DNA of 64,000 nucleotides from Paraeggerthella hongkongensis (GCF_003340345.1 NZ_PPTQ01000012.1:33401-97400), one strand, 5' to 3'; shown: positions 18,350 to 26,982, numbered from the stretch's first letter. Notes: generated by a model from the sequence alone, not told the origin. Numbers and translations: made by a program.

Positions 18350-19330
18350 ATGAAGCGAATCGTGGTATTTCTTGTTGTTACCTTTATATTGACCTGGGCA
18401 TACGAATTTGGCGTTGTGTATCCACTCGCAACGGGCGCCATCGAGGGCGTTCCGGCCATGGCTACGCAGCTTGCCGTCGGCGCGGCCATGTTCTTCCCCG
18501 CCTTGGGCGTGCTCATCACGCGCCTGGTCACGCGCGAAGGTTTCAAAAACAGCGTCATCAAACCCAAGCGGTTCAAGAAGTCCGCGATCTGGTTCGTCGT
18601 GGCATGGTTCGCACCGGCGGCGCTGGCTGTCATCGGAGCAGGCGCGTACTACCTGGCATTTCCGCACGACTTCGACCCCAGCATGTCCGCCATGATCGCT
18701 TCCCAACAGCAGGCGGCCACGGCGGCTGGCGCAGGGAACATCCCCGCCGACCAGCTGCGTACCATGCTGCTGGTTCAACTGCCCGTCGCCGTGTTCCTGG
18801 CCCCCGCGCTCAACATCGTCACAACGTTCGGCGAGGAATGGGGCTGGCGCGGCTATCTGGTGCCGAAGGTGTCCGAGCGTCTGCGCATTGTGCCGACGCT
18901 GCTGGTCACTGGCGTAATTTGGGGGCTTTGGCACGCGCCGATCACCGCGATCGGGCACAACTACGGCACGGACTATCCCGGCTGGCCGTTCGTGGGAATT
19001 GCCGCCATGTGCGTATTCTGCATCGTTATCGGCATCTTCCTGACGTACGTCACCGTGCGCACGGGCAGCTGCCTGGCCGCAGCCATCGGCCACGGTGCCA
19101 TCAACGGCTTCCTGAGCGCCGTGCTGCTGGTCTCGGCAACGGGCGGCAACCCCTTCGTGGGGCCGTTGGCCACCGGCGTCATCGGAGGCAGTGCTTTCAT
19201 CGCCGTCGCGGCGCTCATGCTCTGGGACCTGCACCGTCGTGAAAGGGCCGGCACACTCGATATGCCGAAGGCAGGGCTGCCCGACAACACGACGAAGGCG
19301 GATCGAGCCCACAGCACGTCTGCAAGCTAG
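18350..19330 (+). CDS. CPBP-family intramembrane metalloprotease (CAAX/Abi-like)
   Basis: A 326-residue membrane protein with about eight hydrophobic segments. Motif 1 is EEWGWRGYL (EExxxR) near residue 163, motif 2 is IWGLWHAP and motif 3 is HGAINGF, the glutamate and histidines expected of a glutamic-type intramembrane protease. ATG 18350 follows GAGAGGGGGG; the open frame upstream to 18215 is not needed. It is divergent from the GntR gene across a palindromic operator and ends at a strong terminator. The substrate is unknown; family members process lipoproteins, peptides or prenylated proteins. Confidence 0.85.
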   Translation: MKRIVVFLVVTFILTWAYEFGVVYPLATGAIEGVPAMATQLAVGAAMFFPALGVLITRLVTREGFKNSVIKPKRFKKSAIWFVVAWFAPAALAVIGAGAYYLAFPHDFDPSMSAMIASQQQAATAAGAGNIPADQLRTMLLVQLPVAVFLAPALNIVTTFGEEWGWRGYLVPKVSERLRIVPTLLVTGVIWGLWHAPITAIGHNYGTDYPGWPFVGIAAMCVFCIVIGIFLTYVTVRTGSCLAAAIGHGAINGFLSAVLLVSATGGNPFVGPLATGVIGGSAFIAVAALMLWDLHRRERAGTLDMPKAGLPDNTTKADRAHSTSAS

Positions 19331-19346
19331 CGTTTCGCGCAACACG

Positions 19347-19384
19347 AAGGCCGCGACCCGTTGCAGCACGGGATCGCGGCCTTT
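19347..19384 (+). terminator. Intrinsic terminator after the CPBP gene
   Basis: AAGGCCGCGACCCGT (19347-19361) pairs with ACGGGATCGCGGCCTT (from 19368) with one bulged base, then TT. It lies between convergent units and may also stop transcripts from the MFS side. Confidence 0.75.
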
Positions 19385-19401
19385 CACTGCTCGGACGTGG
19401 G

Positions 19402-19517
19402 CTAGCGATAACCGTAAGCCTTCCAGTTATCCGGAACGTCGGCGTCGGCATGGCATTGCGTGCAAGCATTGACCGACGGTTCGTGAACCTTGTGGCAGTC
19501 GCCGCATGCCAACTGCT
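19402..19517 (-). pseudogene. Remnant of a c-type cytochrome (C-terminal two haem motifs)
   Basis: Directly after the MFS stop codon the minus strand reads LACGDCHKVHEPSV, then NACTQCHADADVPDNW, then a few residues and a stop at 19402. CGDCH and CTQCH are two perfect CxxCH haem-attachment motifs with spacing typical of small multihaem cytochromes of the NapC/c3 type. There is no signal peptide, no upstream haem motif and no ribosome site; the in-frame sequence runs back only into the MFS coding region. I infer a decayed cytochrome gene whose 5' part was replaced or deleted. Confidence 0.7.
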
Positions 19518-20900
19518 CTAGCGCACCTTCGCCACGATAAACCCGAGCGTAGCAACCGCCATGACGGCGGAGAATCCGAAGGCAACCTGATACGCCAGCG
19601 CCGGGTCCGCCACGCCCGCCGATGTTGCGCCCACCGCCGTGATGGCGAACACCATCACCGACGTTCCCAGCGACGCGCACGCCTGCCGCGCCGCAATGCA
19701 AAACGACGATCCATCAGCGACGATCGGGCGCGGCAGTTTCGCCAAGCTCCACGAAGTCAGCGGCCCCACCAGGCCCGATACTCCCACCGCGCGCACTGCT
19801 TGACAGAGCGTCACCGCCCAAAGCGGCGTGTCGGATTCCAGAAACGACATGAGCACCGCGCCAGCCGCCAGAAACACGCCCGACACCACCGCGACCGGAC
19901 GCACGCCCACGCGGTCGGTCAGCACGCCGGCCAGGGGATTCAACAACAGCGCAGCCACTGTTCCCGGAAGCAGCACCACTCCGGCCTCAAGCGCAGTTCC
20001 GCCGCACAGGCCTTCCACATACAGCGGCACGATCAGGGTAACGCCCATGAACGAGGCGTTCAGCAGGTTTTGCGCCACGAACCCCGCCGTGTACTGGCGC
20101 GATGCGAATATCTCCATCGTAATAAGCGGATGGTCAACCCGCTTTTGCCGACGAACGAACAACGTCAAGAACAACGCACCCAGCACGATGGGAGCCCAAA
20201 TGAACGGACTGCTGGGTGCAAAGCTGCTTGCGTTCGAAAACCCCAGCAGCAACCCGCCGAATCCAATCGTGGACATTGTCAGCGACACGATATCGAGACG
20301 TGCGCCCGTATCACGCGCGGAAGCAGGCTTGATGGCAATGGCCGCGGCAATCGCAAGCATCACCGTAAGGGCGGCCAGCAGCACGAAGAAGCTGCGCCAA
20401 CCCCACGAGAAGCTCATGGCGCCGCCAATGGTAGGTCCGATGTTCGGCGCGAACCCCATAGCCACGCCCGCAATGCCCATGGCGGTAGCCTGACGGCCAG
20501 GCGGGAAGCTGGTCATGGCGATGGTCTGCATGAGCGGCATGAGCAAGCCCGTGGAAACCGCCTGCAAGACGCGCCCCACCAGCAAAACCGCAAAGTTCGG
20601 AGCCAGCAGATCGGCAAGCGCGCCTACCAGGAAAAACGAAAGAGCCAGAAACACATGACGGCGAACCGAGAACCGTCGCGAAAGAAACGTGGCAACGGGA
20701 ACCGTTACCCCAAGCACCAGCATATAGCTGGTCGTAAGCCATTGCCCCAGATCAACAGATAGAGCGAACTCCCCCATGATGTCGCCCAGCATGGCGTTCA
20801 CCGCTGTTTGCGACAGGTTTCCCGAAGCCGAAGCCAATACCACGATGGCGAACAGCGCGTACACCGCACCGCGCTTTCTTGCCTGGTTTTCGCCCGCCAT
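19518..20900 (-). CDS. MFS transporter, DHA2 (EmrB/QacA-like) drug exporter
   Basis: A 460-residue protein with about 12-14 membrane segments. N-terminal TAVNAMLGDIMGEF and QWLTTSYMLVLGV are the DHA2 pattern after the first helix, and GRVLQAVSTGLLMPLMQT, then GPTIGGAM, mark motif C of antiporters. It probably exports small hydrophobic compounds using the proton gradient. The start at 20900 follows GGAGG; the frame extends upstream to 21206, but that part is repeat-derived. Its 3' end abuts a cytochrome remnant. Confidence 0.87.
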   Translation of the reverse strand: MAGENQARKRGAVYALFAIVVLASASGNLSQTAVNAMLGDIMGEFALSVDLGQWLTTSYMLVLGVTVPVATFLSRRFSVRRHVFLALSFFLVGALADLLAPNFAVLLVGRVLQAVSTGLLMPLMQTIAMTSFPPGRQATAMGIAGVAMGFAPNIGPTIGGAMSFSWGWRSFFVLLAALTVMLAIAAAIAIKPASARDTGARLDIVSLTMSTIGFGGLLLGFSNASSFAPSSPFIWAPIVLGALFLTLFVRRQKRVDHPLITMEIFASRQYTAGFVAQNLLNASFMGVTLIVPLYVEGLCGGTALEAGVVLLPGTVAALLLNPLAGVLTDRVGVRPVAVVSGVFLAAGAVLMSFLESDTPLWAVTLCQAVRAVGVSGLVGPLTSWSLAKLPRPIVADGSSFCIAARQACASLGTSVMVFAITAVGATSAGVADPALAYQVAFGFSAVMAVATLGFIVAKVR

Positions 20901-21060
20901 ACCGCCTCCGCTCCAGAACCGTCGCTCCCGCAAGGCCAGTATATCCCAAGCGTTTCGGCAGTAGGGGGAAAAGACCGCCCGCAGGCGCTTGCGCCGATTG
21001 CAGGCGGTTTGCGCTGCTCGTCGGACGAGCCGCGTCGACTTCGACTGAGCCGCGGAGCCT

Positions 21061-21115
21061 CTGGGCCACGGGGTCGCTGGGCCGCTGGGCCACGGGGTCG
21101 CTGGGCCGCTGGACC
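21061..21115. repeat. 24-bp tandem repeat, two full copies and a partial third
   Basis: CTGGGCCACGGGGTCGCTGG plus GCCG is repeated exactly at 21061-21084 and 21085-21108, then continues as a degenerate copy. It ends about 30 bases before the 206-bp element copy 1. Confidence 0.8.
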
Positions 21116-21145
21116 GCGGAGCCGAGGGGCCACAGGGCCAGGCTT

Positions 21146-21351
21146 GCGCTCGAAAAACCGCTCCCGCTGGCAGGTTTTGACGGTTTGCGGTCGTCAAGCC
21201 GAGCACTGTTCCGGTCGTCGCTCGGCTTCCGTTTCATTTCGCCTGTTCACAGCCTTGAGCTGTCGCGTCGCGCCCTTGCGCGCGACCAACCGGCCAGATA
21301 CGACGACTCCTAAACGTCAAAACCTGCCAGCGGGAGCGATTTTTCGAGCGC
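21146..21351. mobile_element. 206-bp inverted-repeat element, copy 1
   Basis: Arms of 50 bp (21146-21195 and 21302-21351) are near-perfect reverse complements, sharing GCGCTCGAAAAA, CGCTCCCGCTGGCAGG and TTTTGACG. The 106-bp interior has an internal hairpin AAGCCGAGC/GCTCGGCTT. Two other copies of exactly the same length lie at 28675 (inverted) and 36405. No open frame or transposase is present, so this is either a miniature inverted-repeat transposable element or a structured RNA/DNA element. It lies between the MFS start and the pth stop. Confidence 0.75.
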
Positions 21352-21370
21352 ACGGCGCCAAAGCGACAGC

Positions 21371-21409
21371 AAGGTGGGCGCGCGAGCCGTCAACCCGCGC
21401 ACCCACCTT
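21371..21409 (-). terminator. Hairpin after pth
   Basis: AAGGTGGGCGCGCG (21371-21384) pairs with CGCGCACCCACCTT (21396-21409) with one mismatch, starting 6 bases beyond the pth stop. There is no long T-run. Confidence 0.55.
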
Positions 21410-21414
21410 GCCTA

Positions 21415-21972
21415 TTAGTTGAACGTCTGCTGGGTCTTCTCCAAGCCTACCTGCACAAGCGACAGTGCAGCCTGGGCGCCTCGATCCACCGCGTAAGCGA
21501 AATCGTCGGCCGCCTCCTTCTTAGGCTGCGACAACACCCAATCCACCACGGGCATGCGTCCCGGCGGACGACCGATGCCGATGCGCACCCGAAACCAATC
21601 GCGCGTTCCCAGCTTGTCGCAGATAGAACGCAACCCGTTGTGCCCGGCATGCCCGCCGCCGAATTTCACGCGCACCGTGCCCGGATCGATGTCCAGCTCA
21701 TCGTGCACCACAACCACGTGGTCCGCGTCTACGCCGTAGGCGTTCATCAGCTGCTTGACCGGTCCGCCCGAAGTGTTCATGTAGCTCTGCGGCTTAGCCA
21801 GAATCAAATCATGATCGCGGTACACGCCCTTCGCCGTCAGGGCTCCGCATTCAGTCTTCCAATAGCGCGCGCCCACCTCCTCGGCAAGGGCGTCGACGGT
21901 GTCGAACCCGGCGTTATGCCGCGTATGCGCATACTCCTCGCCCGGATTCCCCAGGCCAACGATTAAGAACAT
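21415..21972 (-). CDS. pth: Peptidyl-tRNA hydrolase
   Basis: 185 residues, the usual size. Pth frees tRNA from prematurely released peptidyl-tRNA. Visible: FLIVGLGNPGEEY at the N-terminus, catalytic His in TRHNAGF (about residue 20), KPQSYMNTSG, the catalytic Asp in VVHDELDI (about residue 93) and GHNGLRSI. The start at 21972 is set by homology (MFLIVGLGNPG); GGAAAG lies 11 bases upstream. It is last in the glmU-prs-pth group, a classical arrangement, and is separated from prs by a structured repeat. Confidence 0.95.
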   Translation of the reverse strand: MFLIVGLGNPGEEYAHTRHNAGFDTVDALAEEVGARYWKTECGALTAKGVYRDHDLILAKPQSYMNTSGGPVKQLMNAYGVDADHVVVVHDELDIDPGTVRVKFGGGHAGHNGLRSICDKLGTRDWFRVRIGIGRPPGRMPVVDWVLSQPKKEAADDFAYAVDRGAQAALSLVQVGLEKTQQTFN

Positions 21973-22032
21973 GAAAATCAGCTTTCCACTTGCAGGTTGT
22001 TCAGCTTGCGCGTCGAACGTGCAAGCCGGCAA

Positions 22033-22172
22033 GAAGGACCGCGGTGCCCGAGATTCGCGGGACAGAGAAGGCAAGCGCACTTCAGTACGCAAACCTTCGT
22101 CATCGCGCGAAGAAGGGGTGCCGCGGTCCTTCGCAGCGTCGACTTGTTACGCCGTTCGCAGAACAGCGCAAC
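22033..22172 (-). ncRNA. Structured intergenic element, copy 1 (between prs and pth)
   Basis: Read on the minus strand just after the prs stop: a hairpin (GTTGCGCTGTTC with its imperfect complement, 22146-22172), the conserved linker TCGACGCTGCGA, then a 17-bp stem (22116-22132 with 22033-22049; GAAGGACCGCGG on one arm) enclosing smaller hairpins. A second copy follows moeA at 43931-44073 with many compensatory changes. It would be part of the prs-pth transcript. It is a candidate structured RNA or a repeat with conserved fold; function unknown. Confidence 0.6.
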
Positions 22173-22176
22173 TTCT

Positions 22177-23142
22177 CTACTCGAACAGCGACGCCACCGA
22201 GCCGTTGTTGTACACGTTGTTGATAGTCTCGGCGAACAGCGAAGCCAAGGACAGCACCTTGATCTTGCCCGTCTGGCGCTCCAGCGGCACGGGCACCGCG
22301 TTCGTAACCACAACTTCCTCGATGACGGAGTTCGCGATACGATCGTACGCCGGGCCGCTGAACAGGCCGTGCGTTGCGCAGGCGTACACCTTCGCCGCGC
22401 CCTTCGCCTTGAGGGTGGCCGCTGCAGCAACCAAGGATCCCGCGGTGTCGATCATGTCGTCGTTCAGGATGCAGATCTTGTCCTTCACGTCGCCGATCAG
22501 CGCCGTAATCTCGGCCTGGTTGTGCTTCGGACGGTCCTTGTGCATGATGGCGATGTCGCAGCCCAGCATGGTGGAGAACTTCTTGGCGGCTTTCGCGCGG
22601 CCCACGTCGGGAGACACCACGCACAGGTCCTCGGGGTTGAATCCCATGGACTTGTAATAGTCCACGAAGATGGGCATGGCCGTCATGTGGTTCACCGGAA
22701 GATCGAAAAAGCCCTGGATGGCGTCCTGGTGCAGATCCACGGTGATCACGTTGTCCACGCCCGCCGCAGCCAGCAGGTCGGCGACCAGCTTGGCGGTGAT
22801 GGGCTCGCGCGGAGCGGCCTTGCGGTCCTGGCGCGCGTAACCGTAATGCGAGACCACGGCAGACACGGAGCGAGCGGAAGCGCGCTTGGCGGCATCGGTC
22901 ATGATAAGCAGCTCCATCAGGGCGTCGTTCACATCGTAGCCGTCGGCGCCGCACACCGACTGAATCAGAAACACGTCGGCGCCGCGCACGCTCTCCTGAT
23001 AGCGCGCGTAAATTTCGCCGTTTGCGAACTTCTCAAGCTTGACGTTGCCCAGCGAGACGTTCAGGTCCTTCGCGATCTCGTCGGCGAGCCCGGGGTTAAC
23101 CGACCCCGAGAACAGGGCCATGCTCTTCTGCACTTCCGTCAT
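22177..23142 (-). CDS. prs: Ribose-phosphate pyrophosphokinase
   Basis: A 321-residue class I PRPP synthase, making phosphoribosyl pyrophosphate from ribose 5-phosphate and ATP for nucleotide, His and Trp synthesis. Motifs: FANGEIYARYQESVRG, the PRPP loop VVSPDVGRAKAAKKF, KDRPKHNQAE, and the PP-loop DDMIDTAGSL. The start at 23142 (MTEVQKSMALF) follows AAAGGAG. It lies downstream of glmU and upstream of pth, all minus strand. Confidence 0.95.
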   Translation of the reverse strand: MTEVQKSMALFSGSVNPGLADEIAKDLNVSLGNVKLEKFANGEIYARYQESVRGADVFLIQSVCGADGYDVNDALMELLIMTDAAKRASARSVSAVVSHYGYARQDRKAAPREPITAKLVADLLAAAGVDNVITVDLHQDAIQGFFDLPVNHMTAMPIFVDYYKSMGFNPEDLCVVSPDVGRAKAAKKFSTMLGCDIAIMHKDRPKHNQAEITALIGDVKDKICILNDDMIDTAGSLVAAAATLKAKGAAKVYACATHGLFSGPAYDRIANSVIEEVVVTNAVPVPLERQTGKIKVLSLASLFAETINNVYNNGSVASLFE

Positions 23143-23330
23143 GTACGCGCTCCTTTGCGTCACCTCATGGGCCGCCGCGCTGCGCGACCGTCACCCCTTA
23201 TCCCGTTCCCTCCATTGTATCCGCAGGTGGCTCGGTCGCACAGGGGGAACGCCCGCTTCTTCGCAGATTGATCGCAAGAGAATTTCCATGCACGGCGTCG
23301 CAACCCCTCCTCCGACCGGCGCGCCGTAGA

Positions 23331-23390
23331 GCATTGTCGCCCGAAACGTACGGAATTCCCGCAAAAACCGTACGTTTCGGGCGACAATGC
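23331..23390. repeat. Palindromic intergenic repeat, copy 2 (23-bp perfect arms)
   Basis: Arms 23331-23353 (beginning GCATTGTCGCCCG) and 23368-23390 are exact reverse complements around a 14-base loop. Relative to copy 1 at 10847, differences in the left arm (C to G after CGCCC, G to T in the AAACG block) are mirrored in the right arm, so pairing is kept. It is located between the prs start and the glmU terminator. Confidence 0.8.
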
Positions 23391-23397
23391 GTATATG

Positions 23398-23424
23398 AAA
23401 AACGGGGCGATCTCTCGCCCCGTC
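23398..23424 (-). terminator. Intrinsic terminator after glmU
   Basis: On the minus strand ACGGGGCGA, a 4-base loop and TCGCCCCGT are followed by TTTT. It separates glmU from prs. Confidence 0.8.
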
Positions 23425-23446
23425 GCAGTTTCCATTTTCCGCGTTC

Positions 23447-24826
23447 CTACGCTTCCGCTTGCCTCGCGCGCTTCTTGGCGGCCCAACCGGGAATCTCGCG
23501 CTGCTCGGGTCGCGTCAACGCCAAAGCGTCGGCCGCCACGTCCTTGGCAATGCACGATCCCGCACCGATAATCGCGCCCGCGCCGATGGTGACCGGCGCC
23601 ACCATCATGGTATCGCTGCCCACGAACGCACCGTCGCCGATAACCGTCGGCCACTTTTTCTTGCCGTCGTAGTTGCAGGTGATCGAGCCCGCACCGATGT
23701 TCACGTCTTCGCCGATGGTCGTGTCGCCGATGTAGGACAGATGCGGGACCTTCGACCCCTTGCCCACCGTGGACTTCTTGATCTCCACGTGCGTGCCGGC
23801 TTTCGCGCCTTCGCACAGATGGGCGGCAGGGCGCAGGTACGCGCGCGGACCAGCCGTCGCGCCGTCGTCCAGGCGCGCTTCCACGGCCACGGTCTCGTCA
23901 ACCGTGCAGCCGCGGCCCACCACCGTGTCGGTCAGGCGGGAATGCGGCCCGACCACGCTGTCTTCTCCTATGCGCGTGGACCCCATCAAAAACGTCTGGG
24001 GCAGCAGCTCGACATCCTGCTCGATAACCACGTCCGGCCCGATCCACACCTGGTCGGGATCGGTCATGGTCACGCCATTCGCCATGTGACCAGCGTTGAT
24101 GCGACGCTGCAGCAGCTTCGTGGCCTCGGCCAGCTGTGCACGCGAGTTCACGCCCAGGCACTCGGAAGCGTCATCGCACGGCAGCGCCAGCACCGGACGG
24201 CCAGCACGGCGGCAAATCTCCAACACGTCGGTCAAATAGAACTCGCCCTGGGCATTGTCGTTGCCAACCTGGGCCAGCGCGTCGAACAAAGCACGCGCGT
24301 CAAAGCAGTAGAACCCGGAGTTGCATTCGCGCAAAGCCGCCTCTTCGGGCGTTGCGTCCTTCTGCTCCACGATGCGCGCCACCGAGCCTCGCTCGTCGCG
24401 CACGATGCGCCCGTACCCGAACGGATCGTCCAGTTCCATGGTCAGCACCACCACGGCAGCGTTATCGCGCTCGCGCGCCTCGACCAGCTGCGCAATCGTT
24501 CGGGACGTGATAAGCGGGCAGTCGCCCGACAGCACCACCAGCGAGCCGTCGAAGTCGGCAAGCGCGTCCGCGCACACCAGAACCGCGCCCGCCGTGCCGT
24601 TCTGCTCGCTTTGCACAACGGCCTGCGTATCGCCCTCGATCAGCGGAATCACCTGCTCGCGAGCATGCCCCACCACGGAAACCACGCGGTCCACGCCAGC
24701 TTCGCGGGCCGCGTCCACCACCCAGCGAACCAGCGGTTTTCCCAGCACCTCGTGGGCAACCTTGGGCTTCTTGGACTTCATGCGGGTGCCCGCACCCGCA
24801 GCTAGAACGATAGCAGCTGCTTCCAT
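23447..24826 (-). CDS. glmU: Bifunctional GlcNAc-1-P uridyltransferase / glucosamine-1-P acetyltransferase
   Basis: A 459-residue enzyme making UDP-GlcNAc for cell wall synthesis. The N-terminal nucleotidyltransferase has LAAGAGTRMKSKKPK, the Gln in SEQNGTAGAV and SGDCPL; the C-terminal half is a left-handed beta helix of hexapeptide repeats (GPDVVIEQDVELLP ... IGAGSITCNYDG). The acetyltransferase His is in PAAHL or the nearby CEGAKAGTHVEIK segment. The start at 24826 follows GAAGGA. It heads the glmU-prs-pth group. Confidence 0.95.
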   Translation of the reverse strand: MEAAAIVLAAGAGTRMKSKKPKVAHEVLGKPLVRWVVDAAREAGVDRVVSVVGHAREQVIPLIEGDTQAVVQSEQNGTAGAVLVCADALADFDGSLVVLSGDCPLITSRTIAQLVEARERDNAAVVVLTMELDDPFGYGRIVRDERGSVARIVEQKDATPEEAALRECNSGFYCFDARALFDALAQVGNDNAQGEFYLTDVLEICRRAGRPVLALPCDDASECLGVNSRAQLAEATKLLQRRINAGHMANGVTMTDPDQVWIGPDVVIEQDVELLPQTFLMGSTRIGEDSVVGPHSRLTDTVVGRGCTVDETVAVEARLDDGATAGPRAYLRPAAHLCEGAKAGTHVEIKKSTVGKGSKVPHLSYIGDTTIGEDVNIGAGSITCNYDGKKKWPTVIGDGAFVGSDTMMVAPVTIGAGAIIGAGSCIAKDVAADALALTRPEQREIPGWAAKKRARQAEA

Positions 24827-24849
24827 GTCATTCCTTCGCAACGTGGCTT

Positions 24850-26649
24850 CTATTCTTTCCCGGACATACCGGTAACATCATCTTCCTCGCGACGCAACGC
24901 GCGCTGTCGAGCCGCCTCGCCGCCTTCGCGCACCAAGGCTTCCTCCACGCTTACCAGCGGAGGCTTATCCTGGTTCTCGTGCAAATCCTCCTGCACCTGC
25001 TCCAGCAGATCTTCCTTGCCCTCCTCGCGCAACACGCGCGCCACCTCCTCGCGCAGCGCCTCGCGAACGTCCCTGATGGAGCCGCCGCCCAAAAGACCGG
25101 TCGGGCCCAGATCGACCACGATCTCGAACATGTGGCCCCGCGAATGAGCAGCCGCGAACTCCTCCTTCATCTGAGGGTTCTCGATGTCCCGCAGCATTTC
25201 CTCGTACTCGCGCGCCGCATCGCGGTCGGCCGTCTGCAGGTTCTCGTCGTCCTCACGAGCCGTGGACAGGTAAGCCACGCCGCGCTTATGGGCGCGCTTC
25301 GCCTGCAAAAGCAGGAACAGGAAGCCGATGATGCCTGCCAGAAGCGACGCCGCCAGAATGCCCAGCTTCGCCGTAGCCACCAGGACCTCGTCGTCGAACG
25401 CCAGGTTAGCAACGAAAATAGCCATCGTGAAGCCAACGCCGCCCAGGATGCTCGCGCCCAGCATGTGCCCCCAGTTCACGTTCTCGGGAAGCGACGCCAG
25501 CTTGCTCTTCACAATGGCGAAGCTCATCACCATGATGCCAAGCGGCTTGCCCACCAGCAAACCAAGCAGAACGCCGTACAGAACAGGGTCGGTCAGCATG
25601 GCCCCAACGTCCACGCCGGTAAAGCTCACATCGGCGTTCGTCAGCGCGAACAGCGGCAGAATGGCGAAATACACCCACGGGTACAGCTTGTGCTCCAAAC
25701 GCGTCGCGGGGGGCACCACCTGACGCGCCACGCGGCTCAGCGACGAAACCGTCTCGATGTACTTGCCCTGCGCGATAACCGGCGTCTCGGGCTGGAATGC
25801 CTCGTGCGCTTGCCGCACCTTGGTGCCCGACCAGTCGGTGAAGCTCTTCAGGTCAACGCGCGAGCCCGACGGGATGGCAAAGGCCAGCAGCACGCCGGCG
25901 ATGGTGGAGTGCACGCCCGACATGAACACGCAGTACCACAGCACAGCGCCCACCAGCAAATACGGGACAAGCGAATAAATATGGCTGCGGTTCATCAAAA
26001 CCAGCACCACCAGCACCGCCGCGGCGGCCCCCAGCCAGAACAGCGAAGGGCTCTGGCCGTAGAAGATGGCGATGACCAGGATAGCCATGATGTCGTCGGC
26101 CACGGCAAGCGTGCTCAGGAACACGCGAACGCCGCTAGGAACGCGATTGCCCAGCAAGGCCAGGATGCCCAGAGCGAACGCGATGTCGGTTGCGGTGGGA
26201 ACGCCCCAGCCGTGAGCCGTTTCAGGATTCGTCGCGTTGAACAGCAGGTAGATGCCAACCGGCACGATCACGCCGCCGAGCGCCGCCATAATAGGCAGCA
26301 GAGCTTGGCGGATGTTCGTCAGCTCGCCCACCGTCAACTCGTACTTGACCTCCAAACCCACCAGCAAGAAGAAGATGGCCATGAAGATGTCGTTGATGAT
26401 GTGCGCCATGGACATGCCGGCGAACGCATCCCCGAAGAAAAAGCCCACTTCCGTGTGCCAAAAATGGATAAAGGCATCGTACGCGCCCGTATTCGCAACA
26501 ACAAGCGCAACCACAGCCGCCAGCAGCATTGCGCCCGCAGCCTTCGTAGACGAATGAGTGAACTGGATGAGCTTCCAATATCGAGCCTGATGGCCCTGAA
26601 CCTCCGAAATGAAAATACGCTGAGTGCCTTCTTGGTTCGTATCAGTCAT
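24850..26649 (-). CDS. nhaA: Na+/H+ antiporter NhaA with long C-terminal extension
   Basis: 599 residues, against about 390 for E. coli NhaA. The membrane part (about 30-470) has the ion-binding residues in ATDIAFALG and the paired Asp in LAVADDIMAI, plus LLVGLEVKYEL of the second helix. The last 120 residues are hydrophilic, charged and predicted helical (REALREEVARVLREEGKEDL), with no domain I recognise. The start at 26649 follows AAGG with a short 5-base spacer. It exports sodium in exchange for protons and controls internal pH. Its stop is 23 bases from the glmU start, so the two may be co-transcribed. Confidence 0.9.
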   Translation of the reverse strand: MTDTNQEGTQRIFISEVQGHQARYWKLIQFTHSSTKAAGAMLLAAVVALVVANTGAYDAFIHFWHTEVGFFFGDAFAGMSMAHIINDIFMAIFFLLVGLEVKYELTVGELTNIRQALLPIMAALGGVIVPVGIYLLFNATNPETAHGWGVPTATDIAFALGILALLGNRVPSGVRVFLSTLAVADDIMAILVIAIFYGQSPSLFWLGAAAAVLVVLVLMNRSHIYSLVPYLLVGAVLWYCVFMSGVHSTIAGVLLAFAIPSGSRVDLKSFTDWSGTKVRQAHEAFQPETPVIAQGKYIETVSSLSRVARQVVPPATRLEHKLYPWVYFAILPLFALTNADVSFTGVDVGAMLTDPVLYGVLLGLLVGKPLGIMVMSFAIVKSKLASLPENVNWGHMLGASILGGVGFTMAIFVANLAFDDEVLVATAKLGILAASLLAGIIGFLFLLLQAKRAHKRGVAYLSTAREDDENLQTADRDAAREYEEMLRDIENPQMKEEFAAAHSRGHMFEIVVDLGPTGLLGGGSIRDVREALREEVARVLREEGKEDLLEQVQEDLHENQDKPPLVSVEEALVREGGEAARQRALRREEDDVTGMSGKE

Positions 26650-26982
26650 AATTGCCTTAGCGCATGCCCGCGACCCTTCCGGGGCGCCTCTCTTGCCTGT
26701 CATCGCGGGAGCCGGGCACGCGGCGCTCCCCTAAAACACCCTCGTATTATCCATCATCGCCCGGCACTTCCTTGTATCCACGCTACGTTTTTAAACCGAT
26801 TTCATAACATGGTGCAAAATAGCCCTCCAAAACAAAGGGTTTTGCGCTATGCTATTCCTATCAGTTCGACGAAAGGAGTCGGCTTGCAATGCGACGAAAA
26901 AAGCTTCTTTTTGCCCGCATGACCAGGCCAGGCGCTTGATCGAGCTGTTTTTTTATTCGCCACGAGGTAAGAGGTGATTGCT
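26650..26982. other. Intergenic region of nhaA and hpf, with a possible 16-codon leader
   Basis: About 330 bases between divergent genes. An ATG at 26889 opens a 16-codon frame ending at 26939 (MRRKKLLFARMTRPGA) with AAAGGAG 10 bases upstream; it could be a leader peptide for hpf or chance. Bases 26660-26735 on the nhaA side are GC-rich with short self-complementary words. Nothing else is supportable. Confidence 0.35.

Noticed and set aside
20901..21206. 102-residue extension of the MFS transporter
   Set aside because: It is translated from tandem repeat and element sequence; a good ribosome site precedes ATG 20900.
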